DNA of 48,282 nt from Bacteroidetes bacterium UBA4416 (GCA_002390745.1 DGQK01000048.1:1-48282), one strand, 5' to 3'; positions 14,401 to 22,771 are shown, numbered from the stretch's first letter. Made by a program: numbers and translations. The notes: generated by a model not told the origin, from the letters alone.

Positions 14401-15996
14401 ATGGGATTTATCGGAGGTTATCAAAGCAATTTCAATTTTAACGCGCTGCAACTTGTCGGCGATTTTCCAATCGACCATTCGCTCGGCGGATATGGTGTGG
14501 CAAGTGGAACAGACGTGTATGTATTAAACCTGAACCCTGCCATTGGTGGGTATCGTGCAGGTCTTCCGCTGGAAGTCAAATTCACGCATCCAAACACAGG
14601 TCCGGCAACCATCAATGTTGACGGCAATGGTCCGCAGCCTATCAAGAAGATCACGAATGGCGTGCTGACTGACCTGGATGAAGGTGATCTTGCTATTTAC
14701 AAAGTTTATATTCTGATTTACGACGGCACGTATTTCCAGGTGGCTAATCTGTATCAGGGCAGCTCACTCGTGTTGCCATCCGACGCAACTGAAGATCAGA
14801 GAGGGATCGCAAAAATTGCTTCTACAGCCGACATCAACGCCGGTGCGGATAATAGCAAGATCGTAACCCCGGCCAAGCTTGCCGCCTATGTGGCGAATAA
14901 ACTTACCAATCTTTGGGAAGACAAAGGCCTGATGGATTGCTCCGCAAATCCACCATATCCTGCCGGACAGGTTGGTGATGCCTATACCGTAAGTGTTGCC
15001 GGAAAAATTGGTGGCCCGGCTGGAATGAATGTTGCAGTACGCGCAATCATTTACTGCCACCAGGATAATGCCGGTGGAACACAGGCACAGGTGGGGGATA
15101 AATGGACAGTCCTTCAATCCACCGTTGAGCTTGCTACAGAAGCCATTGCCGGTATTGCCAGGATTGCCCTGCAGGCCGAAGTAAATGCCGGTGTAGACAA
15201 CGCTACAATCGTCACGCCACTCAGGCTTAAAACACTGCTCGACAACCTGGGCGCTACCGAAGTATTGCGTGGCCTCGCAGAGATAGCCACACAGGCTGAA
15301 GTAAATGCAGGCGCTGACGATTCACGCATCGTTACACCACTCAAACTAATGACCCTGCTGAACAACCTGCTGCGATATACAGCCGGTTCCGACGCAAGCG
15401 CAATCGTACCTAAAAACGGAGTGGGAAATGAAGCTTCCGCAGTATTTGCAGCGATCCTTAACGGGCAGTATAACCTTGCATCCGGACCATACAGCGTAGC
15501 TATCGGTCAGTTTGCAAAAGCAATCTTACATGGGCAATTTGCCAGGTCAGGTGGCAGCTTTAACAACGTGGCAGGTAGCGCGCAGAACAGCGTGATCAGC
15601 CTGTTCCGTAATATTCCAGATTCAGCTCCGGCAACACAACTTACGCTCGATGGTGCTGATGCCGCAGACAGCAACCGTTGGCTTTTAGAGCAGAACACGC
15701 TTCAGCACTTTACCGCTATGGTAACCATCGTTCAAAACAATGGCAAGCAAGGTACACCAGGTGATACCTGGACAGGAATTTTTGAAGGCTGCGTGAAGAA
15801 CACAGTTGGAGCGCTTTCCTGGGTGGGAGGTGAACCTACGCTGAGAGACACGCGCCAGGATCACGGCTTTTTCCCAACCATACAATTCCAGCCTAACAAC
15901 GAGGAGGTTGTGGTAACGGTGGATGGCATGAAGGAGAGAGGCCTTCACGTCATGGTAACTGTCAACATCACACAAACCAAGTTCAAACTGGAATAA
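14401..15996 (+). CDS. Phage fibre/spike protein with three fibre repeats (531 aa)
   Basis: Residues 1-120 form an N-terminal domain typical of phage fibres (MGFIGGYQSN; PNTGPATINVDGNGPQPIKK; DGTYFQVANL). Phage tail-fibre repeats (pattern ATExxxGIAxIAxxAEVNAG then IVTPLKL) lie at about 129-167, 245-283 and 285-322. A conserved middle domain (168-243; DKGLMDCSANPPYPAGQ) and a C-terminal domain (330-531; DTWTGIFEGCVKN, TRQDHGFFPTIQF) complete it. It would act in receptor binding on a particle surface. It is paralogous along its whole length to the next protein. No tail genes accompany it, so attachment to a tailless shell is the inference. Confidence 0.8.
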   Translation: MGFIGGYQSNFNFNALQLVGDFPIDHSLGGYGVASGTDVYVLNLNPAIGGYRAGLPLEVKFTHPNTGPATINVDGNGPQPIKKITNGVLTDLDEGDLAIYKVYILIYDGTYFQVANLYQGSSLVLPSDATEDQRGIAKIASTADINAGADNSKIVTPAKLAAYVANKLTNLWEDKGLMDCSANPPYPAGQVGDAYTVSVAGKIGGPAGMNVAVRAIIYCHQDNAGGTQAQVGDKWTVLQSTVELATEAIAGIARIALQAEVNAGVDNATIVTPLRLKTLLDNLGATEVLRGLAEIATQAEVNAGADDSRIVTPLKLMTLLNNLLRYTAGSDASAIVPKNGVGNEASAVFAAILNGQYNLASGPYSVAIGQFAKAILHGQFARSGGSFNNVAGSAQNSVISLFRNIPDSAPATQLTLDGADAADSNRWLLEQNTLQHFTAMVTIVQNNGKQGTPGDTWTGIFEGCVKNTVGALSWVGGEPTLRDTRQDHGFFPTIQFQPNNEEVVVTVDGMKERGLHVMVTVNITQTKFKLE

Positions 15997-16028
15997 CAAA
16001 ACTACATAACGATTAAAAAAGTACCAAT

Positions 16029-17735
16029 ATGAGCTTTATAGGAGGATATCAAAGTAACGTCAGTCTCAGCGATCTCAACATCGTTGGCGATTTTCCAATC
16101 GATCATTCCATTGGTGGGTTTGGGATTGGGCTTGGACAAAACGAATACACCATTACGTTGAATACCGCCATTACGCAATACCGTCAGGGTTTGCTTCTGC
16201 AAATTGCTTTTGCAGAGGCAAACACCGGTGCGGTGCATGTAAATGTGAGTAATCGCGGTTTAAAATTTTTGAAAAAACCAACGCCAGGTGGCCTCGTGGA
16301 TCTCGACGCAGGAGATATCACCACGAATAAAATCTACCTGTTGGTTTTTGACGGGCAGGGCTTCCAGGTTGCCAACCTGGGAGGTAGCAATGCGCTTGTG
16401 GTAGATGCCAACGAAGATACCAAAGGCATTGCGCAGATCGCTACAAACCCCGAGGTAATGGCCGGTATTGACAATAACAAGATTGTTACTCCGGCAAAGC
16501 TGGCGGCTTATGTCGCCAACAAAGTCACCGGGCTATGGAAAGACAAAGGACTGATTGATTGCTCAGGCAATCCCAATTACCCGGCAGGAGTAGCAGGAGA
16601 AGCCTACACGGTTAACGTGGCCGGTAAGATCGGCGGTGTTGCCGGGCAAAATGTAGGCCTGCGCGATGTCATTTATTGCAATACGACAAACGCAGGTGGC
16701 ACTGATGCAGCCGTTGGAAACAACTGGACAATACTTCAGGCCAACCTGGAAGCAGCAACAGAAGTCATTGCCGGTTATATTCGCCTGGCTAGTCAGGACG
16801 AAGTAAACACCGGCGAAAGCTTAACCACTGCGGTTTCACCACGCCGCTTAAAAGACATGCTTGATGCCAGGCATGCCACTGAGGATATTTTTGGCCTCAT
16901 GCGCATAGCCACGCAGGCTGAAGCATTAGCGGGTGCAGATGATACGAAAGCGATAACCCCGTTGAAGCTGAAAGGATTGTTTGACGGCAGGCAGGCATCT
17001 GAGGATGTTGCCGGTTTGCTTGGTATTGCCACCCAGGCCGAAGTAAATGCCGGTAACATTGACAGTAAAGCACTAACGCCCCTGAAGCTGGCTGTGTTAC
17101 TGAACACATTGCTACGTTTTCAGAACGGCGCAGGTGAAGGCTCTATCGTTCCAAGAGTAGGAGCTGGCAATTCAGCTGCTGCTGCTTTCGCCGCTGTATT
17201 TGGCGGTCAAAATAACCGTGCTAATGCTCCATACAGCTCGTCGCTTGGCCTTTATGCCGATGCTATTCTTTTTAATGAATGGGCTAAATCTGCCGGTGCA
17301 TTTTACAATGTGAAAGGCAGTGCGCAATACAGTGTTCTTAATCTCTTAGCGCTGATCCCGTCCGGAACCAAAGCCGTGGCAATCACCGCAGATGGAAACT
17401 CAGCCGGCGCTAACCGTTGGCTGCCACCTAACAACAGCGTGCAACAGTTTACAGTGCATGTCGCGGTTACTCAAAACTCAGGCACCATTGGCACAGCAGG
17501 TCTTACATGGACAGGCGTGTATGAAGGCGCTGTTCGTAATTTGAACGGGGTGATGAGCTGGGTAGGTACGGAACCTGCACTGATCGATTCGCACCAGGAT
17601 CCCGGTTTTACACCCGCGATAAGCTTCACGTTTGGTGCAGGTGAGATCACATTAAACGTTACGGCTATGATCGAGCGCAGCCTCCATGTAAGTGCAACAG
17701 TTCACATTAACCAGGTGAAGTATAGCCTGGCATGA
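16029..17735 (+). CDS. Phage fibre/spike protein with four fibre repeats (568 aa)
   Basis: It is full-length paralogous to the preceding protein: the same N-terminus (MSFIGGYQSN, DFPIDHSIGG), middle domain (DKGLIDCSGNPNYPAG) and C-terminal domain (LTWTGVYEGAVRN, DSHQDPGFTPAISF). Fibre repeats lie at about 127-164, 243-281, 283-321 and 323-360. The 37-residue length difference equals one repeat, so the pair differs by a repeat gained or lost. Two fibres with divergent C-termini suggest recognition of two surface ligands or hetero-oligomeric spikes. The gene lies 32 bases after its partner. Confidence 0.8.
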   Translation: MSFIGGYQSNVSLSDLNIVGDFPIDHSIGGFGIGLGQNEYTITLNTAITQYRQGLLLQIAFAEANTGAVHVNVSNRGLKFLKKPTPGGLVDLDAGDITTNKIYLLVFDGQGFQVANLGGSNALVVDANEDTKGIAQIATNPEVMAGIDNNKIVTPAKLAAYVANKVTGLWKDKGLIDCSGNPNYPAGVAGEAYTVNVAGKIGGVAGQNVGLRDVIYCNTTNAGGTDAAVGNNWTILQANLEAATEVIAGYIRLASQDEVNTGESLTTAVSPRRLKDMLDARHATEDIFGLMRIATQAEALAGADDTKAITPLKLKGLFDGRQASEDVAGLLGIATQAEVNAGNIDSKALTPLKLAVLLNTLLRFQNGAGEGSIVPRVGAGNSAAAAFAAVFGGQNNRANAPYSSSLGLYADAILFNEWAKSAGAFYNVKGSAQYSVLNLLALIPSGTKAVAITADGNSAGANRWLPPNNSVQQFTVHVAVTQNSGTIGTAGLTWTGVYEGAVRNLNGVMSWVGTEPALIDSHQDPGFTPAISFTFGAGEITLNVTAMIERSLHVSATVHINQVKYSLA

Positions 17736-17762
17736 TAAGCAGAATTTAACCCTTTTACACTT

Positions 17763-18116
17763 ATGGACTACTTAAAACTAATTGCCATTTTATTCAGCGC
17801 TACCGGATTTTGGAAGTTGATAGAGCTGCTTCTGAAGTACCGTGCAGAGGCTCGTAAACAATCAGCCGAGATCCGCAACCTGGATGCCCAATCTGAAAAG
17901 CAAATTTCTGATAACTGGATCCAATGGTCGCAAATGCTGGAGAAGCGGGTGAAGGAGCTTGAAACAGTGGCAGAAGAAAACAAAGAATTAAAACGGCAGA
18001 TTGAGCAGCAGCGCCGACGCATTGGCGAATTGGAAAGCAAAGTGGAACGCGTGGAGAAAGAGAACCAGCAGCTCCGCAACCGGCTTCAGGAAATTACAGA
18101 TCAGCAGCAATCATAA
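17763..18116 (+). CDS. N-anchored coiled-coil protein (117 aa)
   Basis: A membrane helix near residues 4-23 (LKLIAILFSATGFWKLIELL) is followed by a long charged coiled coil (25-112; heptads rich in Glu, Gln, Arg and Leu, such as ELKRQIEQQRRRIGELESK). Small proteins of this shape are common in the lysis regions of Bacteroidota phages and prophages, where their role is not settled. Its TAA stop overlaps the ATG of the next small gene (TAATG). It follows the fibre genes and precedes two wall hydrolases. Confidence 0.65.
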   Translation: MDYLKLIAILFSATGFWKLIELLLKYRAEARKQSAEIRNLDAQSEKQISDNWIQWSQMLEKRVKELETVAEENKELKRQIEQQRRRIGELESKVERVEKENQQLRNRLQEITDQQQS

Positions 18117-18253
18117 TGGACGGACAAAGCAAGGGAATGAAGCTCCTCTATACGTTTTTCCTCATTACAGTAACCGTGCATACGGTTGTGTTGCTTGTCG
18201 ATCATTTTTCGCCGAAAGAACCATGCAGCTGCAAGAAAAAAGAGAATGGCTGA
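18116..18253 (+). CDS. Very small membrane protein (45 aa)
   Basis: This short gene starts in a TAATG overlap with the upstream stop and ends at TGA 18251-18253, overlapping the start of the GH108 gene by eight bases. The product has one hydrophobic helix (residues 9-29; KLLYTFFLITVTVHTVVLLV) and a short tail with a C-S-C pair (PCSCKKKENG). The tight overlaps on both sides support real translation. It could be a holin, an antiholin or a pinholin-like partner of the adjacent hydrolase. None of these is established. Confidence 0.5.
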   Translation: MDGQSKGMKLLYTFFLITVTVHTVVLLVDHFSPKEPCSCKKKENG

Positions 18254-18941
18254 TTTTATTCAGATATGGAAAGGAACCAAAGGTTTTGAAGGAGGTTACC
18301 AGCAGCTTGCCAACGATTCAGCGAACTATTGTCCTGCCAAAGGTAAACCGGGCAGCAAGCTGATTGGCACCAAGTATGGTATTTCAGCCATTGCCTATGG
18401 CGATTATTTCCATCGCTGCCCAACGGTGAGCGACATAAAAAACCTTACCCCTGAGCTGGCGCAAAAAATCGCTAAAACAAAATTCTGGGATCCCGTTCAG
18501 GGTGACACCATCCAAAGCCAGGGTGTGGCTCACCTGGTGTTCGACAGTGTGTATGGCTCTGGCAGCTATGGCCCACTGCACACGCGCCAGGCCATTAATA
18601 AGTTAATGGGCCCCGGCACAGTTAAAGAATATAAATCCTTCACACTTTCCGGCGACGAAGTAAGCAAGATCAATAAGCTGCCTGCAGACAAGTTTTTTAC
18701 TACGCTGTCTAACATCCGGAAAAACTTTTTCAAGGGCATGACCTACGAAAAAGGTTATATGAACCGCATGGCAAAAATTGTGAGCATGTACGCGAATTTG
18801 CTCACAAACCCTACTGCCATTGTAAAGCGCCATAAGACCGGCGCTGTGATCACACTCTCAGTGATTGTAATTGGCGTAGGAGCCTTTTTCCTGATCCGCC
18901 GGTACCGTCGCAAAGCCACCACTTTATTAGCTGCCGCATAA
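18246..18941 (+). CDS. GH108-type muramidase with C-terminal membrane anchor (231 aa)
   Basis: The N-terminal WKGTKGFEGGYQ carries the expected catalytic glutamate (E15) of glycoside hydrolase family 108, followed by GTKYGISAIAYGDYF and a second domain with FWDPVQGDTIQSQGVAHLVFD, as in the associated peptidoglycan-binding domain (PF09374-like). It should cleave the glycan strand of peptidoglycan. The normal family ends near 180 residues; here an added membrane helix (198-217) and RRYRRKATTLLAAA tail follow. I start at ATG 18246, where the family N-terminus begins; an earlier in-frame start would add 20 residues with no match. A membrane-anchored muramidase suits a particle-borne entry enzyme better than a free endolysin. 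Confidence 0.85.
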   Translation: MADFIQIWKGTKGFEGGYQQLANDSANYCPAKGKPGSKLIGTKYGISAIAYGDYFHRCPTVSDIKNLTPELAQKIAKTKFWDPVQGDTIQSQGVAHLVFDSVYGSGSYGPLHTRQAINKLMGPGTVKEYKSFTLSGDEVSKINKLPADKFFTTLSNIRKNFFKGMTYEKGYMNRMAKIVSMYANLLTNPTAIVKRHKTGAVITLSVIVIGVGAFFLIRRYRRKATTLLAAA

Positions 18942-18943
18942 GT

Positions 18944-19453
18944 ATGAATATCACACGCCAACATATTTACTGGGGTCTTGGCATAACGGCCGGACTGATT
19001 GCCGTTGGTATTGTGGTGCATAAAAATCGCAAGCAGCTAAAAGAAGTAGCGGGTAAAGCGCAAAGCTGGTTAAAACCCGTGGTGGCAAAAATTACAAGCG
19101 GCTTTGGCTACCGCACCGATCCTAAGACTGGGAAACCAAAAGAGTTTCATAATGGCATCGACCTTTCAGTGCCAATTGGCACTTCTATCAGATCGCCTCT
19201 TGATGGTATAGTATCATTAGTAAGCTCCGGTGGTGATGGTGGCAATCAAATTATCATTCGCCATAGTAACGGCTACTTTACGGGTTATGCTCATCTTTCT
19301 AAACAGCTTGTAAAAAAAGGAGATAAAATAAAAAAGGGAGACGTGATTGGCTTGTCCGGCAACACTGGTAAAAGCACGGGGCCACATCTGCATCTCACCA
19401 TGACAGACCCTTCAGGCGCAAAGATAGATCCGCGGCCGCTTCTATACGCTTAA
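18944..19453 (+). CDS. M23 metallopeptidase with N-terminal membrane anchor (169 aa)
   Basis: After a membrane helix at 7-26 (HIYWGLGITAGLIAVGIVV), residues 50-169 form an M23 (LytM-like) domain. HNGID provides H69 and D73, H117 lies in GYAHLS, and GPHLH provides H148 and H150. All zinc ligands and catalytic residues are present, so it should cut peptide cross-links of peptidoglycan. The gene starts two bases after GH108 ends and is the last gene of the module; a terminator follows 40 bases later. With the amidase and the muramidase, the module can attack three different bonds of the wall. Confidence 0.9.
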   Translation: MNITRQHIYWGLGITAGLIAVGIVVHKNRKQLKEVAGKAQSWLKPVVAKITSGFGYRTDPKTGKPKEFHNGIDLSVPIGTSIRSPLDGIVSLVSSGGDGGNQIIIRHSNGYFTGYAHLSKQLVKKGDKIKKGDVIGLSGNTGKSTGPHLHLTMTDPSGAKIDPRPLLYA

Positions 19454-19493
19454 GCGCTTCCAGCGAAAGTAAATCGACAAGCGAAACTTATAC

Positions 19494-19516
19494 AAAGGCC
19501 GGCCTACCGGCCTTTT
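19494..19516 (+). terminator. Intrinsic terminator closing the phage-like module
   Basis: AAAGGCCGG (19494-19502) pairs perfectly with CCGGCCTTT (19507-19515) around a CCTA loop and ends in a short T run. It directly follows the M23 gene and separates the module from the metal cargo. Confidence 0.8.
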
Positions 19517-19596
19517 AAGCCACCATGGCTCCAAAATTGCCAAATAACTGAGCTTCCAGGCTACAATTTAACAATTAAAGCTTATTAAATAATTAT

Positions 19597-19604
19597 TATA
19601 TTTG
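19597..19604 (+). promoter_or_regulatory. Bacteroidota -7 promoter box (TATATTTG)
   Basis: TATATTTG matches TAnnTTTG exactly in an AT-rich stretch six bases before the GTG start at 19611. Transcription starting a few bases after the box would give an almost leaderless mRNA. A clear -33 element was not found. Confidence 0.45.
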
Positions 19605-19610
19605 TTTTAG

Positions 19611-19994
19611 GTGAAAAAGCTCCTGATCATATCATTTTCTATATTCTACTTTTTAGTAGCATGTGGAATATCTGTGAGCTTACATTATTGCGGCAATAGA
19701 CTGAAGGAGGTTTCATTTACACAGGAGCTCGATGATTGCTGTTGCAGCAAAATGAAGAATAGCCATTGCTGCAAGGATAAATCCTACGCCTTTAAATTAA
19801 AAGACACTCAGGAATTGGCGACTAAGGAAACGCTTTCTCAACCTGACAGCAAAGAGCTCTTAATTTCGCCGGTATCAATTCAGGTTCATCTTGAAAAATT
19901 GGTAATTGATTTATTTTCTTTACCGGATTGCAACGCACCCCCCTATCCCGATCCCGGGAAGATCTATCTCCATAACAGGAGTTTTAGAATTTGA
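19611..19994 (+). CDS. Cys/His-rich secreted protein linked to metal genes (127 aa)
   Basis: The GTG start gives the signal sequence MKKLLIISFSIFYFLVACGI. The mature part begins with the HYCGNRLKEVSF motif, then a DDCCCSKMKNSHCCKDK cluster with seven cysteines in about 15 residues, and then a polar tail. Proteins with a signal peptide, HYCxxxL and a Cys cluster are common next to copper and heavy-metal efflux genes in Bacteroidota, where they are presumed to bind metal in the periplasm. Here the neighbours downstream are a multicopper oxidase and an HMA-domain lipoprotein, supporting a copper role. No RND efflux genes follow. Confidence 0.75.
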   Translation: MKKLLIISFSIFYFLVACGISVSLHYCGNRLKEVSFTQELDDCCCSKMKNSHCCKDKSYAFKLKDTQELATKETLSQPDSKELLISPVSIQVHLEKLVIDLFSLPDCNAPPYPDPGKIYLHNRSFRI

Positions 19995-20079
19995 TTTACG
20001 TGTACATGATTATTGCCTGCGCTAATAGCTGTGGGCTTTCTGCACTTGTATTTACTAATCAAATTTTAAATAGATAAAC

Positions 20080-21000
20080 ATGAAAAATTTTATGATCACG
20101 CTGCTTGCTGTAGCAGCTATCTCAACAACAGCAATCGCACAAATTCCTAATGGGGGCTTTGAAAACTGGAATTCTATGGGAAGTTATGATAATCCAGCTG
20201 ATTGGAGCACAATGAACAACAAAACAGCTACACAAAGTATGTACACTGCTACTAAAGGTACACCTGGTAGCCCAGGCAACTCTTATTTAAAGTTAACTTC
20301 GAAAACTATTGGCGCAGTTGTTGTTCCCGGCATTGCTGTGTGTGGCCGTCTTGATACAATGTCTTTGCAGCCAATATCAGGAGTGCCATTTACTCAAAGA
20401 CCGGCTACGTTCACCGGAAAGTGGCAACACATGATCTATGGCAGTAGTCAGGGTTCTGTAAAGGTTATTACAACCAAGTGGAACACGACTATGCAAATGC
20501 GTGATACCATTGCCCATGCAGAGCAGACGTTGGGAGGCATGGCTATGAACTGGTCGAATTTCAGCATGAACCTAATGTACATGGACTCACTTAATTATCC
20601 TGATAGTCTAATGATTATACTTAACGCCAGCGGTTCTAACCCGACAAATAATGACTACCTCTGGGCTGATAATCTCGCTTTTAGCGGAACAGTTGCCGTG
20701 GTAGTACAAACCGTAAGTACTGTTGGTGTGAAAGAAGTTCAAAATAATTTGAACAACTTTGCTTTGTTTCCTAATCCTGCAAAAGAATCAGTTCAGGTAT
20801 CGCTTTCTTTAGCACAGTCGCAACCCATCCATATTGAAATTTTCGATCTCACCGGTAAACTTGTTCAGACAGTAAAAAAAGAAGGAATGGTTGGTGAGTT
20901 TAAGGAAAAAATAGACGTAAAAGATCTGCCAAAAGGGACCTACCTTTTTAAAGTTTCAGGGAACAGCGTTTCGGAAACAAAAAAGATCGTTATTGAATAG
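20080..21000 (+). CDS. Secreted protein with type IX sorting domain (306 aa)
   Basis: A signal peptide (residues 1-20, ending AIA before QIPNGG) is followed by a beta-rich domain starting IPNGGFENWN, with PADWSTMNN and YLKLTSKT. This resembles the PCMD-type putative carbohydrate-binding domains of Bacteroidota. The last 80 residues are a type A T9SS C-terminal domain (LFPNPAKESVQV, IEIFDLTGKLV, LPKGTYLFKV and a final KKIVIE). The protein is therefore exported across the outer membrane and attached to the surface or released. Many methionines lie in the middle region (MAMNWSNFSMNLMYMD), which could bind copper(I), given the neighbours. That point is an inference. Confidence 0.75.
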   Translation: MKNFMITLLAVAAISTTAIAQIPNGGFENWNSMGSYDNPADWSTMNNKTATQSMYTATKGTPGSPGNSYLKLTSKTIGAVVVPGIAVCGRLDTMSLQPISGVPFTQRPATFTGKWQHMIYGSSQGSVKVITTKWNTTMQMRDTIAHAEQTLGGMAMNWSNFSMNLMYMDSLNYPDSLMIILNASGSNPTNNDYLWADNLAFSGTVAVVVQTVSTVGVKEVQNNLNNFALFPNPAKESVQVSLSLAQSQPIHIEIFDLTGKLVQTVKKEGMVGEFKEKIDVKDLPKGTYLFKVSGNSVSETKKIVIE

Positions 21001-21058
21001 CCGTGAACATCGGAGCTATTTTGTGAAGGGTTCTTTAAGATCAATAATATTCTAACCA

Positions 21059-22771
21059 ATGAAAAAAATTCTAATCATATCTGTTTGTTCTATTGCATTC
21101 GCGGTCACTGCACAAACCGCGCTTTATATTCCGGACACCTTGTCCGGAGCAAATATTAGCCTGTTGCTTCATAAGGATAGCATGGCATTTGTGCCAGGCC
21201 CCAAAACAAAAACCTTTGGTGTAAACAACCGCAGTTACCTGGGACCAACCTTAATGCTGTACGACGGAAGCTCAGTGAACATGAGCGTAAACAATCAAAT
21301 TGGAGACACAACCACTATTCACTGGCATGGTCTGCATGTTCCGCCAGATAAGGATGGCGGACCACATACTACCATTTTACCAGGCGTAACATGGAACCCT
21401 TCGTTCACAGTAATGAATGATGCCGCAACATACTGGTATCATCCGCATTTTATGGGTAAAACTGCCATGCATACCATGAAGGGAATTGCAGGAATTATAA
21501 TTGTGAAAGACGCAGCTGAAGCCGCTCTCGCCTTGCCACGCAAATATGGCATTGACGATTTTCCTGTCATTGTTCAATCACAACAGCTGGATAGTGTAAA
21601 TCAAATTATGCACCGGGGCATGGAAGACAGCCTTATATTTGTAAATGGTGCCCGTGCGAATTATGGCTATACAGTTGTTGCTACCATGCCTGCACAGGTT
21701 GTTCGCATTCGCTTATTAAATTTGGGTGGGGAACGCAGCTATAACTTTGGCCTTAGTGGCAACAAAACATTTTCCATTATAGCGAGTGATGGCAGCTTGT
21801 TACCCGCCCCTGTTAGTGCTACGCGCATTCGTTTAAGTCCGGCTGAACGAGCTGAGATCCTGGTTAATCTTACAGGTATGAACACCCAAACCATTTATCT
21901 CAAAAGTTATGCTTCTGAGCTTCCTATGGGCGTGCAGGGCGGTCCAACCATGCCTATGCCACCTAATAGCCCGCCGATGGACAGTCCTATAAACGGCATT
22001 GACTTTAATGTTATGCAGATCAATGTATCTTCTCAAACTGCCAATCCTGTTACGACGATACCTTCTACGCTGATAAATATAACGCCTTACACAGTAAACC
22101 AGGCAAGCATTACGCGTACCATCAACTTTACCGCCGATAGCATGATGGTAATGGATGGGCCGTTCTACTTTAACGACAGCACGTTTAATATGATGCGGAT
22201 AGATTATACAATTCCTTTGGATAACACTGAAATATGGGAACTGACCAATCAAACAATGATTGCTCATCCTTTCCATTTGCATGATGTACCATTTTTTGTG
22301 CTTGACAGAGATGGGATCGCACCACCTGCCTATGAACGCGCAAAAAAGGACGTTGTATTGGTCGCTTCGAATGAAACAGTCCGCTTCATTACGAAGTTCA
22401 CTACTTTCACAGATACTGTTGTTCCGTATATGTACCATTGTCATATTCTTATGCACGAGGACGACGGAATGATGGGGCAGTTTATGGTTACAAGCCTTAC
22501 TACGGGAATAAAGCAGTATGCAATGAATAATGACAATTTTCTTATCTATCCAATACCTGCTTCGGAACAACTAAATGTTGTAGCAAAAAATGTAAGATTT
22601 GAGAATGCCACTTTCACGCTGCGTAATACACTTGGAATGCCAGTTTACACCCGCGAACATATAAATGAGAACGCCTCGCAAATAATTACTTCAGGTATGG
22701 CTCCTGGTATGTATATATTGGAAATAAAGAACAAAGGCAACCTCGTAACTCAAAAAATTATAATTGAATGA
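21059..22771 (+). CDS. Multicopper oxidase with type IX sorting domain (570 aa)
   Basis: All four copper-ligand motifs of the multicopper oxidase family are present: HWHG (H88, H90), WYHPH (H128, H130), HPFHLH (403-408) and HCHILMHEDDGMM (H460, C461, H462, H466, M471). The T1 and T2/T3 centres should therefore be complete. A signal peptide precedes the enzyme, and a type IX C-terminal domain (IYPIPASEQLNV to the end, VTQKIIIE) follows. The family oxidises Cu(I) or phenolic/metal substrates with O2. A Met-rich insertion (MGVQGGPTMPMPPNSPPMDS) resembles the Cu(I)-handling segments of CueO-like oxidases. Its ATGA overlap with the HMA lipoprotein gene supports a copper-detoxification unit. Confidence 0.9.
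   Translation: MKKILIISVCSIAFAVTAQTALYIPDTLSGANISLLLHKDSMAFVPGPKTKTFGVNNRSYLGPTLMLYDGSSVNMSVNNQIGDTTTIHWHGLHVPPDKDGGPHTTILPGVTWNPSFTVMNDAATYWYHPHFMGKTAMHTMKGIAGIIIVKDAAEAALALPRKYGIDDFPVIVQSQQLDSVNQIMHRGMEDSLIFVNGARANYGYTVVATMPAQVVRIRLLNLGGERSYNFGLSGNKTFSIIASDGSLLPAPVSATRIRLSPAERAEILVNLTGMNTQTIYLKSYASELPMGVQGGPTMPMPPNSPPMDSPINGIDFNVMQINVSSQTANPVTTIPSTLINITPYTVNQASITRTINFTADSMMVMDGPFYFNDSTFNMMRIDYTIPLDNTEIWELTNQTMIAHPFHLHDVPFFVLDRDGIAPPAYERAKKDVVLVASNETVRFITKFTTFTDTVVPYMYHCHILMHEDDGMMGQFMVTSLTTGIKQYAMNNDNFLIYPIPASEQLNVVAKNVRFENATFTLRNTLGMPVYTREHINENASQIITSGMAPGMYILEIKNKGNLVTQKIIIE

Larger units (their letters stand above)
3867..19453 (+). mobile_element. Phage-like structural and lysis module without tail or packaging genes
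   Basis: Twenty-six plus-strand genes are packed with gaps mostly below 30 bases and several 4-base ATGA overlaps. Recognisable members are lysis proteins (amidase, GH108, M23 peptidase, holin-like and spanin-like proteins) and two phage-fibre-repeat proteins. About 18 products carry a predicted membrane segment, mostly single-pass. Two paralogous beta-rich proteins are shell candidates. No terminase, portal, tail, packaging ATPase or replication protein is visible. The closest known architecture is that of tailless phages with an internal membrane (PRD1, PM2, FLiP), but I see no specific sequence match to them. Strong hairpin terminators lie at 5021-5060 and 19494-19516. Confidence 0.55.

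Noticed and set aside
14785..17110. Repeated DNA in the fibre genes as a possible CRISPR-like array or recombination repeat
   Set aside because: The similarity follows codons of the phage-fibre protein repeats, is imperfect, and has no spacer structure.
13250..19453. Tailocin or contractile injection system
   Set aside because: No sheath, tube, baseplate, spike-VgrG or AAA+ assembly genes are visible; only fibres and lysis genes would fit.
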